Below are positions 6,762 to 15,529 of a stretch of DNA of 56,068 nucleotides, piece by piece. The DNA comes from Bacteroidales bacterium UBA1197 (GTDB lineage: Bacteria; Bacteroidota; Bacteroidia; Bacteroidales; UBA932). Position 1 is the first letter of the stretch, and each line of letters begins with the position of its first letter. The stretch covers positions 1-56,068 of the forward strand of contig DBYB01000062.1 of the NCBI GenBank assembly GCA_002309995.1, in the 5' to 3' direction. Both the position numbers and the translations under genes were made by a program. The notes beneath the pieces were generated by a model. It did no database searches. It saw nothing but the letters and a program-made list of their open reading frames with translations, and was not told where the DNA came from.

Positions 6762-9356
6762 TTAAAATTGTTGTCCTATCACAAAGTGGAACTGACTGCC
6801 GCCCGTTCCGTCGGTGGCGTCGAATCCCCAGCCCCAGTCAACACCGAGCAGACCGATCATCGGGAGGAAGATACGCACGCCGACACCGGCGCTTCGCTTG
6901 ATCTGGAAGGGATTGAAGTCGCGGATGTCGCTCCAGCAGTTACCTCCCTCGAGGAAGCCCAACACGAATATGGTTGACTGCGGTTCAAGTATCACGGGAT
7001 ACCTGAGTTCCACGGTAAATTTGTCATAAACGTTGCCGGCGTAAGCGGAGCCGGAAGTGTTGTACGGGGTGACCTTCTGCGGGGTAAGACTGTAGTTGGT
7101 GTAGCCGCGCAGGGAAACGATTTCCGTACCGTAGGTCATATATCCCGACATACCGTCGCCGCCCACGAGGAAGCCCTCGAACGGGGAGTAGCCCCAGTTG
7201 CGGTTGTAGTATCCGAGGTATCCGAACTGCGCACGCGTCATAAGCACCAGGTCTCCTATCAGCTTGCTGTAGGTGGCGGCGGAGAACTTCCACTTGTGGT
7301 ACTCGATCCACCTGTAGCGCTGCTGCACGGTCCAGTTGTCGTACTGCACGTCCTTCCAGGTGATCGGCTTGCCGTCGCGGGAAGTAATCTTGCTGCCGTC
7401 GGGCGCATAATCGAAATTGCGGAAGAGCGAGAACGGCGGCGTGAGAGCCAGCGACAAAGAGATGTCGGAGCCGGAACGCGGGTAGATCTGCTGGTCGGTT
7501 GAGTTGCGCAGCAGGTTGACCGTATAGCTCACGTTATTGGACACGCCGGTATCGAAGATGAAGCCGTAGCCGGACCAGTTCTTGAGCCTGTAGGTCTGCC
7601 AGCTGAGGCCGTTGTACAGCACGAAGTAGTTGTCGGGCCACTTGAGGCGGTTACCCAGCGACGCCGAGGCTCCGAACACCTCCATCTGCTCGTCGTTGCT
7701 GAGGATGCCCAGCCAGAGGTTGGAGTTGGTGTAGCGGGTGTAATAGCCGGACAGGTTGAGCGAAGTAGGCTTCTTGCCGAAGAGCCAGGGCTCGCTGAAG
7801 CTTGCCGTGAGTGCCGTATAGTACTTGCCGTTGGTCTGGAAGCGGAACGCCAGGTTCTGGGCGTCGCCGAGCGGCACGGGCCTCCAGGCGCTCTTGTCGA
7901 AGACACGCCGTGTAGAGAAGTTGTTGAAACTCAGGCCCACCGTGGCCACGAAGGTGTTGGCACCCCAACCGCCGGAGAGTTCCAGCTGGCTGGAAGGCTT
8001 TTCGGTGACGTTGTAAACTATATCGACGGTATTGTTGAGCTGGTTGGGGATGACCGAGTAGCCCTTGTTGGGATCGGTAATGGCCTCAGGGTCGAACTGG
8101 CCGAGGGAGGCGATTTCACGTATGGAACGCTCGAAATCGGACTGGCGGAACAGGTAGCCCGGACGGGTGAAGACCTGACGGCGCACCACCCTCTCACTTG
8201 TGAGGTCGTTGCCGTTGATAACGATATTGTTGAGAGTTGCCTGCTTGCCTTCGGAGATACGGAGTTCCACATCGACGGAATCGTTCTGGATGTTGGTCTC
8301 CACGGGAGTAATGTTGAAGAACAGGTATCCGTAGTCGCGGTAGAGTTTGGAGATATCCATCTCGTTCTGCTTGCCGCCGCCGTAGAGGCGTTTCTCCATG
8401 GACACCACGTCGTACACGTCGCCCTTCTTGAGCTGCAGCACCTCGTTCAGCGCCTCGCTGGGATACACCGAGTTGCCAGTCCAGGAGATGTCGCCGAAGT
8501 AGTACTTGTCGCCCTCCTCAAACACCAGGTCGATGGCGAGTTTCTTGGGCTCGATGTAATACACAGAATCGCGCACCAGGCGGGCGTCGCGGTAGCCGGC
8601 CTCGTTGAAAGCGGAGATTACCGCCTTCTTGTCGTTGATGTACTCCTTCTCGTTGAACTTCTTGCTGCTGAAGAAGTTATAGATTTTATTCGACTTGGTC
8701 TTCTTCATCGAACGGGCGAGCTTGAAGTCGCTCACGTGCTCGTTGCCGATGAAGTTGATGTCCTTGATGCGCACCTTGTCGCCGCGCTGGATGTCGAAGT
8801 TCACGCGGATGGCGTTCTTGACGATGGAATCCTTCTGGACCTCCGTGGTGATGGTGGGGTTGAGGAAACCCTTTTCGGCATAGTATCGGCGAATGATGTC
8901 GGTTGCTGTCTTCTCCACGTACTCGGAGAATTCACCGCCGCGGCGCAGGTTCAGGCGGTCCTGGAGTTCCTTCTTGTCGCCGGACTTGATGCCGGAGAAA
9001 GACCAGCGGGACACCCTCGGGCGCTCTTTGATGACAATTTTAAAGTATGCGGAGTCGCCCTGCTCGTTCAGGTGGTCGATTTCCAGGGCCACGTCTTCGA
9101 AGTAGCGCTGGAGCCACAGGCGCTTGACGATACCCGACACGTCGTCGGAAGGGACGGTGAGCTCCATTCCCTTCTGCATACCGGTGAGCTGAATTATCTG
9201 CTGGGAGCTGAAATAGCTGTTGCCCTCTACCGCAACGCCTCCCACATAGTACTTTTTGGGACGCGTGTAATCAACTTCCACTCCGCCTTCCTGTGCCCGC
9301 ACTGCGGAACAGAAGCCAAGGAGCATCAACAAGACAACTATATATCGTTTTGCCAT
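6762..9356 (-). CDS. bamA: Outer-membrane protein assembly factor BamA
   Basis: This 864-residue protein has a signal peptide (MAKRYIVVLLMLLGFCSAVRA), a series of POTRA domains over roughly residues 30-440 (for example VEGNSYFSSQQIIQLTG, IKDINFIGNEHVSD, ISWTGNSVYPSEALNEV, NIVINGNDLTSERVVRR) and a 16-strand-type barrel ending in phenylalanine (VIGQQF). It is the core insertase of the BAM complex in the outer membrane. It is encoded between uppS and ompH, and bamD lies in the divergent gene group (15526). The 31-base gap from uppS holds no clear promoter. Confidence 0.96.
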   Translation of the reverse strand: MAKRYIVVLLMLLGFCSAVRAQEGGVEVDYTRPKKYYVGGVAVEGNSYFSSQQIIQLTGMQKGMELTVPSDDVSGIVKRLWLQRYFEDVALEIDHLNEQGDSAYFKIVIKERPRVSRWSFSGIKSGDKKELQDRLNLRRGGEFSEYVEKTATDIIRRYYAEKGFLNPTITTEVQKDSIVKNAIRVNFDIQRGDKVRIKDINFIGNEHVSDFKLARSMKKTKSNKIYNFFSSKKFNEKEYINDKKAVISAFNEAGYRDARLVRDSVYYIEPKKLAIDLVFEEGDKYYFGDISWTGNSVYPSEALNEVLQLKKGDVYDVVSMEKRLYGGGKQNEMDISKLYRDYGYLFFNITPVETNIQNDSVDVELRISEGKQATLNNIVINGNDLTSERVVRRQVFTRPGYLFRQSDFERSIREIASLGQFDPEAITDPNKGYSVIPNQLNNTVDIVYNVTEKPSSQLELSGGWGANTFVATVGLSFNNFSTRRVFDKSAWRPVPLGDAQNLAFRFQTNGKYYTALTASFSEPWLFGKKPTSLNLSGYYTRYTNSNLWLGILSNDEQMEVFGASASLGNRLKWPDNYFVLYNGLSWQTYRLKNWSGYGFIFDTGVSNNVSYTVNLLRNSTDQQIYPRSGSDISLSLALTPPFSLFRNFDYAPDGSKITSRDGKPITWKDVQYDNWTVQQRYRWIEYHKWKFSAATYSKLIGDLVLMTRAQFGYLGYYNRNWGYSPFEGFLVGGDGMSGYMTYGTEIVSLRGYTNYSLTPQKVTPYNTSGSAYAGNVYDKFTVELRYPVILEPQSTIFVLGFLEGGNCWSDIRDFNPFQIKRSAGVGVRIFLPMIGLLGVDWGWGFDATDGTGGSQFHFVIGQQF

Positions 9357-9387
9357 TATCTATCTGTAAGACCGCAAATATACGGAA

Positions 9388-10074
9388 TTATTTCACTTTT
9401 CCGAAACGTCTGTCGCGCGAAGCGTACTCTTCCAGTGCGGCCAGGTACTCCTGCTTTCTAAAATCAGGCCAAAGTGTGTCGGTAAAAACAAATTCCGTGT
9501 AGGCCAGCTGCCAGAGCATATAATTGCTGATGCGCTGCTCGCCGGAGGTGCGTATCATAAGGTCGGGGTCCGGCACGCCGGCCGTAGCCAGGAAATCCTC
9601 AATCCTGTCGCTCCCGGCGGCGGCCATACGTCTCGCTGCCTGGCTGATGTCCCACTTGCCGCTGTAGCTCATAAAGATGATGAGCGTCATCCTGGAGCCC
9701 CCGGCGGTAAGGCCTTCGAGCGTATCGATTCCCTCGTTCACGTCCGCTCCCAGGCGCTCGCGGTTGCCAATCACGCGGAAGCGTATGCCGTTGTCCAGGA
9801 AGAGGGGCAGTTCGTTCTTCATCGCCCTGAGCATCAGGCTCATAAGCCCGCTCACCTCGGCCTCGGAACGGTTCCAGTTCTCCTCGGAGAAGGCGAAGAA
9901 CGATATGAACTTTATACCCAGTTCCACGCTGGCCTCGGTTATGGCGCGCACGCTTTCCACGCCCTCGAAGTGCCCTTTCAGGCGGTCCTGTCCGCGCTGT
10001 TTGGCCCAGCGGCCGTTGCCGTCCATTATGAACGTCACGTGTACGGGAAGCTTTTCAGGAATAACCATAATCAT
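9388..10074 (-). CDS. uppS: Isoprenyl transferase (undecaprenyl diphosphate synthase)
   Basis: In this 228-residue cis-prenyltransferase, FIMDGNGRWAKQRG (residues 16-29) holds the catalytic Asp18 and the diphosphate-binding Asn/Arg residues. Later FFAFSEENWNRS and RTSGEQRISNYMLWQ are the allylic and isopentenyl diphosphate sites. It makes the C55 lipid carrier for peptidoglycan and O-antigen precursors. Its ATG overlaps the nadK stop by four bases (ATGA), indicating translational coupling. The length is slightly below the usual 240-250, with no missing motif. Confidence 0.96.
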   Translation of the reverse strand: MIMVIPEKLPVHVTFIMDGNGRWAKQRGQDRLKGHFEGVESVRAITEASVELGIKFISFFAFSEENWNRSEAEVSGLMSLMLRAMKNELPLFLDNGIRFRVIGNRERLGADVNEGIDTLEGLTAGGSRMTLIIFMSYSGKWDISQAARRMAAAGSDRIEDFLATAGVPDPDLMIRTSGEQRISNYMLWQLAYTEFVFTDTLWPDFRKQEYLAALEEYASRDRRFGKVK

Positions 10075-10883
10075 TGATTCAAATTACGCACGTCGCCGCC
10101 CCAGAGCAGCCGGGCGCGGAGAGCCTCGATGAAATTGGAGCCGCCCAGCACCACGCGCTTCAGGGCCTCCGGCACCGCCTGCACCCGGATTTCGGAATCG
10201 GCCGGGATGGCGTATTCGCGGTTGTCCACGCTGAGGCTGACCTGCCCGGAGCGGGCGTGGAAGGAGATGCGTATGTCGGCGCTGTCGGGTACGACAAGCG
10301 GACGGACGTTAAGGTTGTGCGGAGCCACCGGCGCCACTATGAGCACGCGGGCGGAGGGCATACAGATAGGCCCGCCGGCGCTGAGCGAATAGGCGGTGGA
10401 GCCGGAACTGGTGGCCACCAGGAGACCGTCTGCCCAATAGGTAGGAAGCGGACGGGAGTCGATGCGCACATCTATGCCGAGCATCGCGGCGCTGCGGCGC
10501 ATCACGCATATCTCGTTGAGCGCGAGCTGCGGGCCGTCTGCCTTGCACCAGCCGTCGGCGCTCAGCATACCGCGCTTCTCTACGTAATAGTCGCCGCGCA
10601 GGAGGGCGTCGGTCACAACCCCGGGCTTGTTCTCAGAGAGAAAGCCCAGGCGGCCGAAGTTCACGCCCAGCACCGGCACGTCGGCCGCAATGGCGAGGGC
10701 CGCGGCAGACAGGTACGTGCCGTCGCCGCCGAAACTCAGCAGCATCTCCGTGCCCGGGACCACATCGGCGGCCGTGCGGGCGGGGGTGACGTCGAAGCCT
10801 GCGGCACCCAGTTCGGCCAGGAGCCCGAGCACTTCGGGGTCGTTCTCCAGCCTGCTGTCCTTTATATAATATGATAGTTTCAT
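10071..10883 (-). CDS. nadK: NAD kinase
   Basis: I take the start at ATG 10883, giving 270 residues. An upstream in-frame extension would cover the promoter region and the start of pdxJ and has no family resemblance. The SFGGDGTYLSA motif (GGDGT at 52-56) is the NAD kinase signature. A later GSTAYSLSAGGP segment is the conserved nucleotide-binding region. The enzyme phosphorylates NAD to NADP using ATP in the cytoplasm. It is the first gene of the long minus-strand group nadK-uppS-bamA-ompH-korA-korB-gdhA and is divergent from pdxJ, with 43 bases between them. Confidence 0.95.
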   Translation of the reverse strand: MKLSYYIKDSRLENDPEVLGLLAELGAAGFDVTPARTAADVVPGTEMLLSFGGDGTYLSAAALAIAADVPVLGVNFGRLGFLSENKPGVVTDALLRGDYYVEKRGMLSADGWCKADGPQLALNEICVMRRSAAMLGIDVRIDSRPLPTYWADGLLVATSSGSTAYSLSAGGPICMPSARVLIVAPVAPHNLNVRPLVVPDSADIRISFHARSGQVSLSVDNREYAIPADSEIRVQAVPEALKRVVLGGSNFIEALRARLLWGGDVRNLNQ

Positions 10884-10892
10884 ATCGGGTTT

Positions 10893-10900
10893 CAAAGTTA
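10893..10900 (-). promoter_or_regulatory. -7 box for the nadK-uppS-bamA operon
   Basis: TAACTTTG on the minus strand matches TAnnTTTG, nine bases before the nadK ATG. If this is the promoter, the message would be nearly leaderless. Confidence 0.45.
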
Positions 10901-10913
10901 GCACATTTTTTGA

Positions 10914-10921
10914 TATATTTG
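10914..10921 (+). promoter_or_regulatory. -7 box for pdxJ
   Basis: TATATTTG matches the -7 consensus, with a weak -33-like TTTC (10890-10893) 20 bases upstream. The box ends five bases before the pdxJ ATG, again implying a very short leader. Confidence 0.5.
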
Positions 10922-10926
10922 CGGTT

Positions 10927-11646
10927 ATGACAAGACTAAGCGTCAACATCAACAAGGTTGCCACGCTCCGCAATGCGCGCGGCGGCAACATGCCCGACGT
11001 GCTCAAGGCCGCCCTGGACTGTGAACGGTTCGGCGCCGAGGGCATCACCGTGCATCCCAGGCCCGACGGGCGTCACATACGGTATTCCGACGTCACAGCC
11101 CTGGCCCCCATACTCACCACCGAATTCAACATAGAAGGCAACCCCATCCCCTCCTTCTGCGAACTGGTGGCAGGCGTGAAGCCGGCCCAGGTTACCCTGG
11201 TGCCCGACGCCCACGACGCCATAACCTCCAATGCCGGCTGGGACACCCTGGAAGCAAAGGGCTTCCTCACGGATACCTGCGCGTTTTTCAAGAATCTGGG
11301 AATAAGGGTATCCATATTCGTCGATCCCGACCCGCGTATGGTGTACGGAGCGAAGGAATGCGGGGCCGACAGGGTTGAGCTTTACACCGCCGGCTACGCC
11401 GAGCGCTTCCCCGCCGACAGGGAGGCCGCCATCGCGCCCTACCTGAAGGCCGCCGAAGCCGCCCGCGAATGCGGCCTGGGACTCAACGCCGGGCACGACC
11501 TCAACCTCGACAACCTCAACTGGTTCGTCACCCGGATTCCCTGGACGGACGAGGTGTCCATAGGCCACGCCATCATCTGCGACGCCCTGTATATGGGATT
11601 GGAGCGCACAATAGCCGCCTATCTGGAAGAGATTCGGAAAAAATAG
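10927..11646 (+). CDS. pdxJ: Pyridoxine 5'-phosphate synthase
   Basis: This 239-residue TIM-barrel protein has the PdxJ hallmarks: LSVNINKVATLRNARG at the N terminus, then ITVHPRPDGRHI and a C-terminal GLNAGHDLNLDNL segment. It condenses 1-deoxy-xylulose 5-phosphate with 3-amino-2-oxopropyl phosphate to give pyridoxine 5'-phosphate in the deoxyxylulose-dependent vitamin B6 pathway. It is divergent from nadK. The next gene has its own promoter, so it may be monocistronic. Confidence 0.96.
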   Translation: MTRLSVNINKVATLRNARGGNMPDVLKAALDCERFGAEGITVHPRPDGRHIRYSDVTALAPILTTEFNIEGNPIPSFCELVAGVKPAQVTLVPDAHDAITSNAGWDTLEAKGFLTDTCAFFKNLGIRVSIFVDPDPRMVYGAKECGADRVELYTAGYAERFPADREAAIAPYLKAAEAARECGLGLNAGHDLNLDNLNWFVTRIPWTDEVSIGHAIICDALYMGLERTIAAYLEEIRKK

Positions 11647-11647
11647 T

Positions 11648-11655
11648 TACATTTG
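11648..11655 (+). promoter_or_regulatory. -7 box for the OmpH-like lipoprotein gene
   Basis: TACATTTG matches TAnnTTTG, 34 bases before the ATG at 11690 and just past the pdxJ stop. Confidence 0.55.
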
Positions 11656-11689
11656 CAAATTGCAAAACACGAAAACAAACACATAAAAG

Positions 11690-12292
11690 ATGAAAAAGAT
11701 TATCGCAGGCGTCTTCGCCACCGTCATTCTCGCCGCGCTCGCCGGCTGCAACAACACCAGTGCTCCCGCTCCTCAGACTGAAGGTGAGCCCGCAGTGGCA
11801 GCAGGTTCCATCGTATATTTCAACCTCGACAGGGTGCTCAACGAATACGATATGGCCAACGATCTCCGCAGCGTCGCCGAGACCAGGATCAACAGCATCA
11901 ACCAGGAAGTCAACCGCCGTGGCACCAAGCTGGAGAAGGATTCCAAGGCATTCCAGGACAAACTCAACAAGGGCCTGATGACCCAGTCCGTAGCCGAGGT
12001 GCAGTACAAGAAACTCCAGGACCAGCAGAACAACTTCCAGCAGTACGCCGCCCAGAAGCAGCAGGAAATCGCCGAGGAGCAGCAGGTTATGATGAACCAG
12101 ATCGCAGACGCCATCAAGACCTTCATCGACGAGTACAACGCAGAGAAGGGATATGCAATGATCCTCACCACCCAGGGTGACATCCTGCCCGCTCCCGTCG
12201 TAGTAGCAGACCCGTCACTGGACATCACCGACGACCTGCTCGAGGGCCTCAACGCCGCATACGTCAAGAGCAAGACAGAAAAGAAAGACTGA
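11690..12292 (+). CDS. OmpH/Skp-like lipoprotein
   Basis: This 200-residue protein has a lipoprotein signal peptide ending in LAGC (residues 17-20) and then a Ser/Pro/Ala-rich linker. A IVYFNLDRVLNEYDM strand follows, with a long Gln/Lys-rich coiled coil (about residues 65-145) and a C-terminal GYAMILTTQGDILPAP strand. The layout is that of OmpH/Skp chaperones, but with a lipid anchor. Skp proper is soluble. A tethered form could hold clients near a membrane, though which membrane cannot be told from sequence. It may be co-transcribed with the glycosyltransferase six bases downstream. Confidence 0.8.
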   Translation: MKKIIAGVFATVILAALAGCNNTSAPAPQTEGEPAVAAGSIVYFNLDRVLNEYDMANDLRSVAETRINSINQEVNRRGTKLEKDSKAFQDKLNKGLMTQSVAEVQYKKLQDQQNNFQQYAAQKQQEIAEEQQVMMNQIADAIKTFIDEYNAEKGYAMILTTQGDILPAPVVVADPSLDITDDLLEGLNAAYVKSKTEKKD

Positions 12293-12298
12293 CGCATC

Positions 12299-13420
12299 TT
12301 GAAAATCGCCATACTTTCCTGTTTCCATCCGTTCAGGGGAGGGATTGCCCAGTTCAACGCAAGCGTGCTTGGTGAACTGGGCAAGGCTCATACTGTAAAG
12401 GCCTTCAACTTCACCTTGCAGTATCCGGCCCTGCTCTTCCCGGGCAAAACCCAGTATGTACAGGAAGGCGATACGGCCGTGCCGGTGGAGTCCGAAGCCC
12501 TGCTGAGCACGATCAATCCATTCACCTGGCGCAAGACCGCCAAGGCCATACGCGACTGGGGTGCAGACCTGCTGATAGTCCGCTACTGGATGTCGTGGTT
12601 CGCCCCCTCGCTGGGCAGCGTGGCCCGTATGACCGGCAGTCACTGCAAGGTCATAGCCATAACGGACAACGTGCTGCCCCACGAGCGCCATTTCTTCGAC
12701 AAGCCCCTCACAAAGTGGTTTCTGAAGGCCGTTGACGGATGCGTCACGATGAGTTCCGAAGTGGCGGCAGACCTGAAGGCCCTGACGCCCGGCGCCCGCT
12801 ACGTCACGCTCCCCCACCCCCTCTACACCCACTTCGGAGAGAGGATTCCGCGGGCGGAAGCGGAACGCGCGCTGGGGTTGGAAGGAGACGCAAAGACGCT
12901 TCTGTTCTTCGGGCTGATCCGCAAGTACAAGGGCCTCGACATACTGCTCGACGCCTTCGCGGGGCTGCCGGAAGACTACCGCCTGGTAATCGCAGGCGAG
13001 GCCTACGGCGACTTCGCCGAATACGCCCGCGCCATCGAAGCCAACCCCAACAGGGAGCGCATCTTCCTGCACCAGAGATACATCCCCGACAACGAGGTGG
13101 CACTTTTCTTCTCCGCCGCCGACGCCGTGGTACTCCCCTACCGCAGCGCCACGCAGAGCGGCGTGGAAGCCATCGCCACCCAGTTCGAAGTGCCGATGAT
13201 AGTGACCGACACCGGCGCCCTGCGCGCTTCCGTTGAAGGTCGCGGCACCGGGCTCGTGGCCGACAGGGCCGAGCCGGAGTGCGTCCGCGAGGCGGTACTC
13301 CGCTTCTTCGACACTCCGGGCCTGAGAGAATCTTGTCACGAACACATCCTTCAGGAGAAACGCCGCCTGTCGTGGTCCGAATTCTGCAAGGGTATTACCG
13401 GTTTTTACGAGACTCTATGA
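12299..13420 (+). CDS. Glycosyltransferase, GT-B fold (family 4-like)
   Basis: The frame opens with TTG at 12299, six bases after the previous stop. No ATG fits without losing the N-terminal strand KIAILSCFHPFRGGIAQF. The 373-residue protein has the GT-B layout: an N-terminal acceptor domain, then LLFFGLIRKYKGLDILLDAF (from about residue 200) and a C-terminal nucleotide-sugar site with VVLPYRSATQSGVEAIA. The sugar and acceptor are unknown. Neighbours in envelope assembly suggest a surface glycan or lipid-linked step. Its stop overlaps the next ATG by four bases, so the two are translationally coupled. Confidence 0.82.
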   Translation: MKIAILSCFHPFRGGIAQFNASVLGELGKAHTVKAFNFTLQYPALLFPGKTQYVQEGDTAVPVESEALLSTINPFTWRKTAKAIRDWGADLLIVRYWMSWFAPSLGSVARMTGSHCKVIAITDNVLPHERHFFDKPLTKWFLKAVDGCVTMSSEVAADLKALTPGARYVTLPHPLYTHFGERIPRAEAERALGLEGDAKTLLFFGLIRKYKGLDILLDAFAGLPEDYRLVIAGEAYGDFAEYARAIEANPNRERIFLHQRYIPDNEVALFFSAADAVVLPYRSATQSGVEAIATQFEVPMIVTDTGALRASVEGRGTGLVADRAEPECVREAVLRFFDTPGLRESCHEHILQEKRRLSWSEFCKGITGFYETL

Positions 13421-14607
13421 GACGTTACCTGATAGCCATACTTTCACTGGTCCTCGCGCTGCCCTCGGTGGCATCCGCCCAGTGGTACCTGTTCCCCGGC
13501 GGCCGTCCGGCCACCGACAGCACCTCCGTAGCACCGCCCACGGAAGAGGAAATCACCGTAGAACTCCCCTACAGGGACCCGGTGTTCTCCAACGCCATCG
13601 AAGATGACGAAGAGGAAGCGACTGCGCTTACGCGTGTGGCACTCATCCTTCCCATCAAGAGCACAGGCACGCCCAACAGCAATTTCCTCGATTTCTACTG
13701 CGGCGCCCTTATGGCCGCCGATATGCTCTGCTCGGAGACCCACAGGTACCGCGTGACGGTTTACGATTCCACCATCGGCCTGCCCACGGCGGACGAACTT
13801 GATGAGAGCGACCTCGTAATCGGCCCGGTGAGCCTGGGCGACGTAGAAACCATACTCCCCCGGATGCGCGGCCGCTTCTTCGTGTCCCCGCTCGACCCCA
13901 AGGTAACGGAACTCACCGAGCAGTTCAACGTGATACAGGCTCCCTCTGGATGGGAGGCCCAGGCCGACGAACTGGTACACTGGCTGGCCGAAGACCTCCG
14001 CGAGGGCGACTCAGTGGTGCTGCTCCAGAACCCCGATGAGGCCGAGAGCGCACTTACTCTCAGGATTGCCTCCGCGCTCGGAGAGGCCGGCATAGCCTAC
14101 GGCATTCAATCCGCACCTCCTGCAATGGAAGACGAAACAGCCGGCAGCATCCGCTGCATCCTGGCATCGGAAAACGACGAATTCTGCAGCGCTGCAGTAC
14201 GCGAGATAGCTCTTCTGAACCTCCGTGGCGGCCACGGCATCGTGTACAGCACCTCCCGCCTCCGCGCTAACGCCGACCTGGAAGTCGAGAGCCTCCACGC
14301 CGCAGCGGCGCACATCACCGCAAGTTACTACGCCGACCCCGGCAGCATAGCCGTACAGCGTTTCACCGACAACTACCGCAGCCTCTTCAAGGGCGACCCG
14401 GGGCAGTGGGTATTCCAGGGCTACGACCTTATGAAGTACTTCGGCAGCCTCGCCGCAAGCCACCCCGGCGCCTGGGCGGAGCACCTCGCCGAGAATCCCG
14501 GCAAGGGCCTTCAGACCGACTTCGTATTCGGCGCCGGAGGCAAGACCAACACCGCGGTGCGCCGTCTAAAGTACAACGCAAACAACACCATTTCAGTTAT
14601 CAAATAA
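13417..14607 (+). CDS. Secreted periplasmic-binding-protein-like protein, function unknown
   Basis: The start is ATG 13417, overlapping the glycosyltransferase stop, because it yields a signal peptide (MRRYLIAILSLVLALPSVASA) that longer versions bury. The 396-residue mature part has an acidic linker and then a type 1 periplasmic-binding fold pattern: RVALILPIKS, DFYCGALMAADML, ESDLVIGPVSLGDVETI, FFVSPLDP and QWVFQGYDLMKYFG. Such folds occur in ABC substrate-binding proteins and in regulators of peptidoglycan synthases such as LpoA. There is no transporter nearby, so I favour an envelope role but cannot name a ligand. trxB begins one base after the stop. Confidence 0.6.
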   Translation: MRRYLIAILSLVLALPSVASAQWYLFPGGRPATDSTSVAPPTEEEITVELPYRDPVFSNAIEDDEEEATALTRVALILPIKSTGTPNSNFLDFYCGALMAADMLCSETHRYRVTVYDSTIGLPTADELDESDLVIGPVSLGDVETILPRMRGRFFVSPLDPKVTELTEQFNVIQAPSGWEAQADELVHWLAEDLREGDSVVLLQNPDEAESALTLRIASALGEAGIAYGIQSAPPAMEDETAGSIRCILASENDEFCSAAVREIALLNLRGGHGIVYSTSRLRANADLEVESLHAAAAHITASYYADPGSIAVQRFTDNYRSLFKGDPGQWVFQGYDLMKYFGSLAASHPGAWAEHLAENPGKGLQTDFVFGAGGKTNTAVRRLKYNANNTISVIK

Positions 14608-14608
14608 G

Positions 14609-15529
14609 ATGGAAAAAGTCAGATGTCTCATCATAGGCGGCGGCCCTGCCGGATATACGGCGGCCATTTACGCATCCCGCGCCGCCATCTCACCCGTTCT
14701 CTATGAGGGAATGGAGCCCGGCGGCCAGCTCACAACCACCACGGTAGTGGAGAACTTCCCCGGCTACCCGGGCGGAGTGGACGCCAACGCCCTTATGGCC
14801 GATATGCGCGAGCAGGCGGTGCGCCTCGGAGCGGACATCCGCCGTGGCACGATCGTCTCCGCCGACCTGTCGCAGAGGCCCTTCCACATCGCTGTTGACG
14901 ACGGCACCGAGATCGAGGCCGAATGCGTCATCATCGCCACCGGCGCCACTGCGCGCTACCTCGGCCTGCCCTCGGAGCAGAAGTTCCGCGGCCTCGGGGT
15001 ATCCGCCTGCGCCACCTGCGACGGCTTCTTCTACCGCAAGAAAGACGTCGCCGTGGTTGGCGGCGGCGACACCGCCTGCGAAGAGGCCACCTACCTCGCC
15101 GGCCTGTGCCGCAAGGTATATATGATAGTACGTCGCGACGTCCTCCGCGCCTCCGTGGCTATGCAGGAGCGCGTCGCCGCCACCCCCAACATAGAAATCC
15201 TCTGGAACTGCAACACGCGTGAGGTGCTGGGCGACGCCAACGGCGTCACAGGAGCCCGCCTCGAGCGCAGCAACGGCGAAGTGTTCGACATAGCCGTGGA
15301 CGGCTTCTTCCTCGCCATCGGCCACAATCCCCAGTCGGGCCTCTTCTCCCAGTGGGTGAAGACCGATGCTGCAGGCTACATAGTCACCGACGGCCACTCC
15401 TCCGCCACCAACGTGGAGGGCGTTTTCGCAGCCGGCGACGTGCAGGATCCCCATTACCGCCAGGCCATCACCGCAGCGGCTTCCGGCTGCCGCGCCGCCC
15501 TGGACGCAGAAAAATTCTTGAAACGATGA
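14609..15529 (+). CDS. trxB: Thioredoxin reductase
   Basis: The 306 residues match low-molecular-weight thioredoxin reductase. The FAD site is GGGPAGYTAAIYASRA (from 10), the redox disulfide is CATC (134-137), the NADPH site is GGGDTACEEATYLA and the C-terminal FAD site includes GDVQDPHYRQA. It passes electrons from NADPH to thioredoxin in the cytoplasm. It starts one base after the previous stop, and its own stop overlaps the bamD ATG (ATGA), so the group is tightly packed. Confidence 0.96.
   Translation: MEKVRCLIIGGGPAGYTAAIYASRAAISPVLYEGMEPGGQLTTTTVVENFPGYPGGVDANALMADMREQAVRLGADIRRGTIVSADLSQRPFHIAVDDGTEIEAECVIIATGATARYLGLPSEQKFRGLGVSACATCDGFFYRKKDVAVVGGGDTACEEATYLAGLCRKVYMIVRRDVLRASVAMQERVAATPNIEILWNCNTREVLGDANGVTGARLERSNGEVFDIAVDGFFLAIGHNPQSGLFSQWVKTDAAGYIVTDGHSSATNVEGVFAAGDVQDPHYRQAITAAASGCRAALDAEKFLKR

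Noticed and set aside
10884..11048. Upstream extension of nadK by 55 codons
   Set aside because: It would cover both divergent promoters and the start of pdxJ. The family begins at the KLSYYIKD strand.
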